Source: Stereum hirsutum FP-91666 SS1 (taxonomy: Eukaryota; Basidiomycota; Agaricomycetes; Russulales; Stereaceae). Taken from it: 64,000 nucleotides of DNA. Within the stretch, counting starts at the first letter, position 1. The number at the start of each line of letters is the position of its first letter. The position numbers were made by a program, and so were the translations under genes. The DNA lies in the NCBI RefSeq assembly GCF_000264905.1, contig NW_006763139.1, positions 1,652,313 to 1,716,312 of the forward strand. The letters are read 5' to 3'. The notes under the pieces are model-generated. The model worked only from the letters and a program-made list of their open reading frames with translations. It did not search any database and was not told the DNA's origin. Shown one piece after another: positions 59,930 to 64,000 of this stretch.

Positions 59930-60170
59930 AGTACGATGCAAGTCAATATTCGTAATATTCCATGCACTGGGAGGTGATAGACTTACCGGCCTGGGCTCTG
60001 GCCCATGACAACGTCTCTGGAACGAGCGAGAAGTGAATAGACAGGACGACACCACCGAATACAAGTTGCACCAAGAAGTTCCAGCGCCAGTCGAGGTTGG
60101 CTTGGAGGAAGCCGCTGACAATGGGGCTGATGACGAAACCATCGACAAAGGCGAGACTCAGGACGAAGAC
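59930..60170 (-). pseudogene. Major facilitator superfamily transporter relic, inverted copy 2
   Basis: ISPIVSGFLQANLDWRWNFLVQLVFGGVVLSIHFSLVPETLSWA is the same MFS helix 4-6 region as at 57229-57620 but on the opposite strand and better preserved. The GGCCGGTAA-containing stretch after it matches copy 1 beyond the coding part. No upstream helices in frame. Confidence 0.7.
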
Positions 60171-60496
60171 GACAGTGTATTCTCACTCATCGGCATCCCA
60201 TAAGTCAGTGACTGGATGTATGGACCAAGAGCAGCAGAGGATGTCGGAGGTGTCGTCCTCGGTGAGCTCAAGCTTACCCTCTGCCGATAGAGGTGGCCAT
60301 GAGGGTTTGGGACTCTGTAGATGAGGGCCTTCGCTTGTTTGATGGAGACTCCAGTCTAGATATTATTGCTTCCGGACACGCCGGCCCCTACCGGGACACA
60401 CGGCACGTGGCGAGCCGTATTTCCAATGGCCAGTAGAAATTCTGGAGGCCGAGCGAGTGTGGCGAACCATTACCTGCGCCTCTCCTCGTAACTCTC

Positions 60497-63400
60497 ATGG
60501 CTAAAGGATCCCAACTATCGCAATTAAAAGCGGCCATCTCGCAATCTGGCATCGTAAAGCCGCCACAGAATGGTAAGAAACGGAAACGTGCGCAGAACGA
60601 GGAAAAGGACAAGGAACGACGTGCCGCAAAGTTACAGGAGATCCAGCAGAAGTTCAATCCTTTCGACGTCAAAGTCACGAAGCTCAAGCACGATGTCGGT
60701 GGCAGAAAGCTGAAAGGTGTCGTCGGAAAGCCGGCACAGAGCAAGCAGGCTGGGATCGAGCAGGTGCGTCGTTTCATTTCTTCTCGCTTTGATGCCAAGT
60801 TAATTGTGGCCTGTATGTTTGCAGCGCAAAAAAACTCTGTTGAAAGAGTTTGAGGAAAAGGATCGTGCGGGTGGAATTGTTGACCGACGATTCGGTGAAA
60901 ATGATCCCACCATGACGCCGGAAGAGCGTATGCTTGAGCGATTTACAAAGGAGAGGCAACGTTCTTCTAAAGGCGTTGCATTCAACCTCGACGACGAGGA
61001 CGAGCTCACCCATTACGGCCAAAGCTTGTCCAAGCTAGATGACTTTGACAATACAGGGTTGACTCTTGATGATGAGGAGGATGAAGGTGCGTACACTCGT
61101 GGTGAAATACAGCCCTCGCTGATTGCCAGAGCACAGGTCAAATTGACAGTCAGACCGTGAACCGAGCACATTTCGGTGGATTTGACGAAGAAGACGAAGA
61201 CGAAGATGGAGTACGTTCTTTGAACGCTGGAAATCACCACTCGTCGCTAATATTGATGCATCTCAATAGCCTGAAAGAAAGAAGTCAAAAGCCGAAGTTA
61301 TGTCTGAAGTCATTGCTAAGAGTAAGGAGCATAAGGTATGTGCACATTGCATTTTCTTATGCTACGCTCTAACACCTCTCTACAGGCTCAACGGCAAATG
61401 GACAAGGAGAAAGACGAGAACATTCGTCATGAACTCGACCAAGAGCTTGACTCCATTCGTTCCCTTCTCATGGCTCCAGATCCTCTATCAGCCGCTCTCG
61501 AACGACCCATACCCTTAAAAGAAGCCGCATCAGACGCGAAGCAAAATCATGACTTGGAATACGATCAGTATGTCCGCGAATTGGTGTTCGACAAGCGTGC
61601 CAAGCCTAAAGACCGCACGAAGACCGAGGAGGAGTTGGCAGTCCAAGAGAAGGAGGCTTTGGAGAAGGCTGAGCGGAAGAGGTTGCGGAGGATGCGTGGA
61701 GATGACGAGGAAGAGAGCGACGAGGAAGGGAGGGGTAAACGGAAGCGGGCGAGAGGTGGAGATGACTTGGAGGATGATTTCATGGACGAAGACGGAGACT
61801 TGGGGGGTCTAGGTGCGGGTCTAGGAGCGGGCGTCGGGGCAGACGACGATGAAGCGCAGGATGACGAGGAAGAAGAAGAAGAAGAAGAAGAAGAAGATGA
61901 TGATGAAGATGATGAGGATGAGGATGAGGAAAGTGGCAGCGAAGAGGATGAGGATGGTAGTGGCTCTGAGGGGTCTGACGATTTGGATGAGGCAGCTGGT
62001 TCGGAAGGCGAACAGGCAGACCTCATTTCGGTAAAATCATCAAAAGCAAAAAAGGTCGCATCGACTTCTAAACGAAAGGAATTACCCTTCACCTTCCCCT
62101 GGCCATCGTCACACGAAGAGTTTTTGGATATCATCGAGGACATTGAGGATAGCGATGTACCTACGGTCGTGCAGCGGATACGAGCCTTGTACCACCCAAG
62201 TTTAGGTGTCGACAACAAGTTCAAGTTACAGGTATGTCTGATTTCCACTGTCATCCGTGACATTCTGCTCATAGTACGCAGGGTTTCGCAGGCGTCCTAA
62301 TCGACCACATTCTCTATCTGGCGTCACCACCCACTCCTCGATTTTCCTCCATCTCCAGCATTACTCCTCATCTATTTGCCTTGACAAAAACATACCCTAT
62401 CCAGTCGGCCGAACATTTCAACGCCAAACTCTCGTTGATGCAGAAAAACCTTAGACATGGACTGTCTCAAGGCACCGACTCTACAACAGCAAAGACATGG
62501 CCTGGCTTGCCAGAGCTCGCGCTGCTTCGAATTGCAGGAGCTCTCTGGCCTACAAGCGATATGAACCACGCCGTTGTTACTCCTACTCGACTGCTTATGG
62601 GCTCGTACCTCGGTCTCTGTCGCGTGCGATCAATACAAGATATCGCATCCGGTCTTTTCCTCTGCACCCTATTCCTACAGTTCGAGGAGTTATCGAAACG
62701 TTTTGTCCCAGAGGCCGTCACCTTCGCAATCAACACCGTCTTACATCTAGCTCCTCACAATTACCACGACGCTGCATCATTACCTGGATCTTTCCCCACA
62801 CCAGATTTCAAGTCTGAGCGTTCGACTGCTCTCTCCTTGGACACGAAGAAGGCGAAACAGCTCACTGTCGGCTCGCCTGACCTTCCTCGAATTCTGGCGG
62901 GAGCATCCAGCGACGAACAGTCCAAGCTCAACCTGCTCTCGCTCGCACTCGACCTGCTCTGCCGATTCGCTGAGATGTACAAAGATCTGGACGCCTTCGT
63001 CGAGTTGTATGACCCGATTCTCCAGGTATTGGAAAACGTCAAGGCAAAGAAACTATGCGACGACCTACAGGTCAGTTTACCCCCATCTTCGGTGTCTCTA
63101 AGTCCGGTCTAACAGATATTTCACACCCACCCAGACCCAGCTCTCTCAGAAAACGGACATGCTTCGCCGTCTCCTCAAGTTCTCCCGTCAAGCCCGCCAG
63201 CCTCTCCTCCTCCAAGCTCACAAACGCATCCCCATCCCCTCCTTCATTCCCAAATTCGAATCCTCCTCTTCATCCTACCTCCGTGCTCGCGATCCGGACT
63301 TCGAGAAGAACGAGGCCTCGAAGCTTCGGAAGCAGTACAAGGAGGAGAGGAAGGGCGCGATCAGAGAGTTGCGGAAGGATTCGCGGTTCCTTGCGGGCGT

Positions 63401-63545
63401 GGAGCAGAAGAAGCAGCAGGAGAAGGATCAGGCATATAATATGCGCATGAAGAGGGTGTATGGGGGTATTGAAGGGGAGAGGGCGGAGGAGAAGGCTTTG
63501 GAGAGGGAGAAAGCGAGGGATAAGCGGAGAGCGGGTAGAAAGTGA
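60497..63545 (+). CDS. NOP14: Nucleolar protein 14 (SSU processome)
   Basis: Seven exons: 60497-60763, 60825-61086, 61137-61210, 61270-61335, 61386-62231, 62282-63070, 63135-63545; 904 residues. A basic N-terminus with NPFDVKVTKLKHDVGGRKLKG, DRRFGENDPTMTPEERMLERFTKER and NLDDEDELTHYGQSLS is diagnostic. A long Asp/Glu run (about 61850-61990) follows, then the HEAT-like core (LPFTFPWPSSHEEFLDI, WPGLPELALLRIAGALWPTSD). The basic C-terminus has DPDFEKNEASKLRKQYKEERKGAIRELRKDSRFLA. Nop14 works with Noc4, Emg1 and Utp14 in 18S rRNA maturation and 40S export in the nucleolus. Length is normal. Confidence 0.96.
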
Positions 63546-64000
63546 GATGCATTGTCGCGATGTATGCTTGACTACGGTCTTTGTCTTTCTTTACTCGATG
63601 GTGGCTCCACTATTACTCGACTATGCTCTACATGGAAGATTTTCCATCCATATCCTCGGAGTGATAAGTGTGAAATCAGCCGCTACACTGTGCACGTGAA
63701 AGGGGTTAATGTCACCTCAAGAGGGGTTGGAAACTACTTTTCACTCGTCGAACGGGTCGCTTAGGGTGAAAACCGCGCTGGAGTGAATGCGGGTGAGACA
63801 GAACTTATGCGAAAGAAACATGCACAGGAAGTCAAATTCCGTCTGCCCTAAAGTTCACCGCCACACTGATGCGTGGCAGCGCTTCCGCGGCGATTCTCCC
63901 CGCGTCTTGCTACTTCCGTTTCAACCACGACGTCGAGCGACGTGCTGGCATTTGGACACCTGCGAATGAGTGTGTCTATGTCGTTGTAATAGTCGGTACG
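63546..64000. other. Downstream of NOP14 to window end; no gene seen
   Basis: NOP14 3' region and short open frames without coding character. Confidence 0.6.

Noticed and set aside
61565..62272. 235-codon minus-strand frame with a poly-Ser run
   Set aside because: Antisense of the Asp/Glu tract of NOP14.

Overview
The window is nuclear DNA of a filamentous basidiomycete, most likely an Agaricomycete mushroom. The evidence is intron-dense genes (5 to 13 exons with 50-65 nt introns), closely spaced genes on both strands, fungal families (TRP/FLC-like channel, CSN12, RES-complex IST3, a GATA factor with a long zinc-finger loop) and no operons. I rebuilt most genes by hand from splice signals and reading phase. 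For nearly all of them the exon lengths sum to a whole number of codons.

Layout. 1-1387: 3' end of a gamma-tubulin complex (Spc97/98 family) gene. 1641-5678: two tandem paralogs encoding small von Willebrand factor A proteins with N-myristoylation and PPxY motifs. 6225-9212: CSN12 and a DsbA/thioredoxin-like gene, divergent. 9534-13127: a tandem pair of single-pass membrane coiled-coil proteins with a duplicated promoter block. 13380-17887: mitochondrial GatB (PET112), divergent from an unidentified two-repeat protein. 19007-21109: secreted, membrane-anchored beta-helix protein. 21707-24599: poly(A) polymerase. 26309-29820: IST3 and EIF3D, divergent across 152 bp. 29969-35353: Dsc2/UBAC2-like rhomboid-UBA protein, ketopantoate reductase-family enzyme and an NTF2-like protein. 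38762-40370: a GATA zinc-finger regulator between 3.4 kb and 8.0 kb of almost gene-free DNA. 48417-56259: TRP/FLC-like channel, CNH-domain protein and a tail-anchored Cys-motif protein. 56260-60496: a graveyard of transporter and kinase relics with inverted palindromic repeats. 60497-63545: NOP14.

How the genes relate. Several serve basic RNA and protein synthesis: poly(A) polymerase (3' ends), IST3 (splicing and pre-mRNA retention), EIF3D (initiation), NOP14 (18S rRNA maturation) and PET112 (mitochondrial Gln-tRNA). CSN12 (signalosome/TREX-2 type PCI protein) and Dsc2 (ER ubiquitin ligase complex) act in regulated protein turnover and membrane signalling. I see no biosynthetic cluster.

Most unusual signals: a 578-bp non-autonomous transposon (41459-42036) with perfect 37-bp inverted termini and a 5-bp target duplication; an inverted pair of 178-bp repeats (57051-57228, 58923-59100), each built round a hairpin and enclosing transporter debris; three GC-AG introns, one of which is GT-AG at the same position in the tandem paralog; and duplicated promoter words upstream of the tandem membrane-protein genes. 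I found no tRNA, rRNA, CRISPR or intact autonomous transposon.
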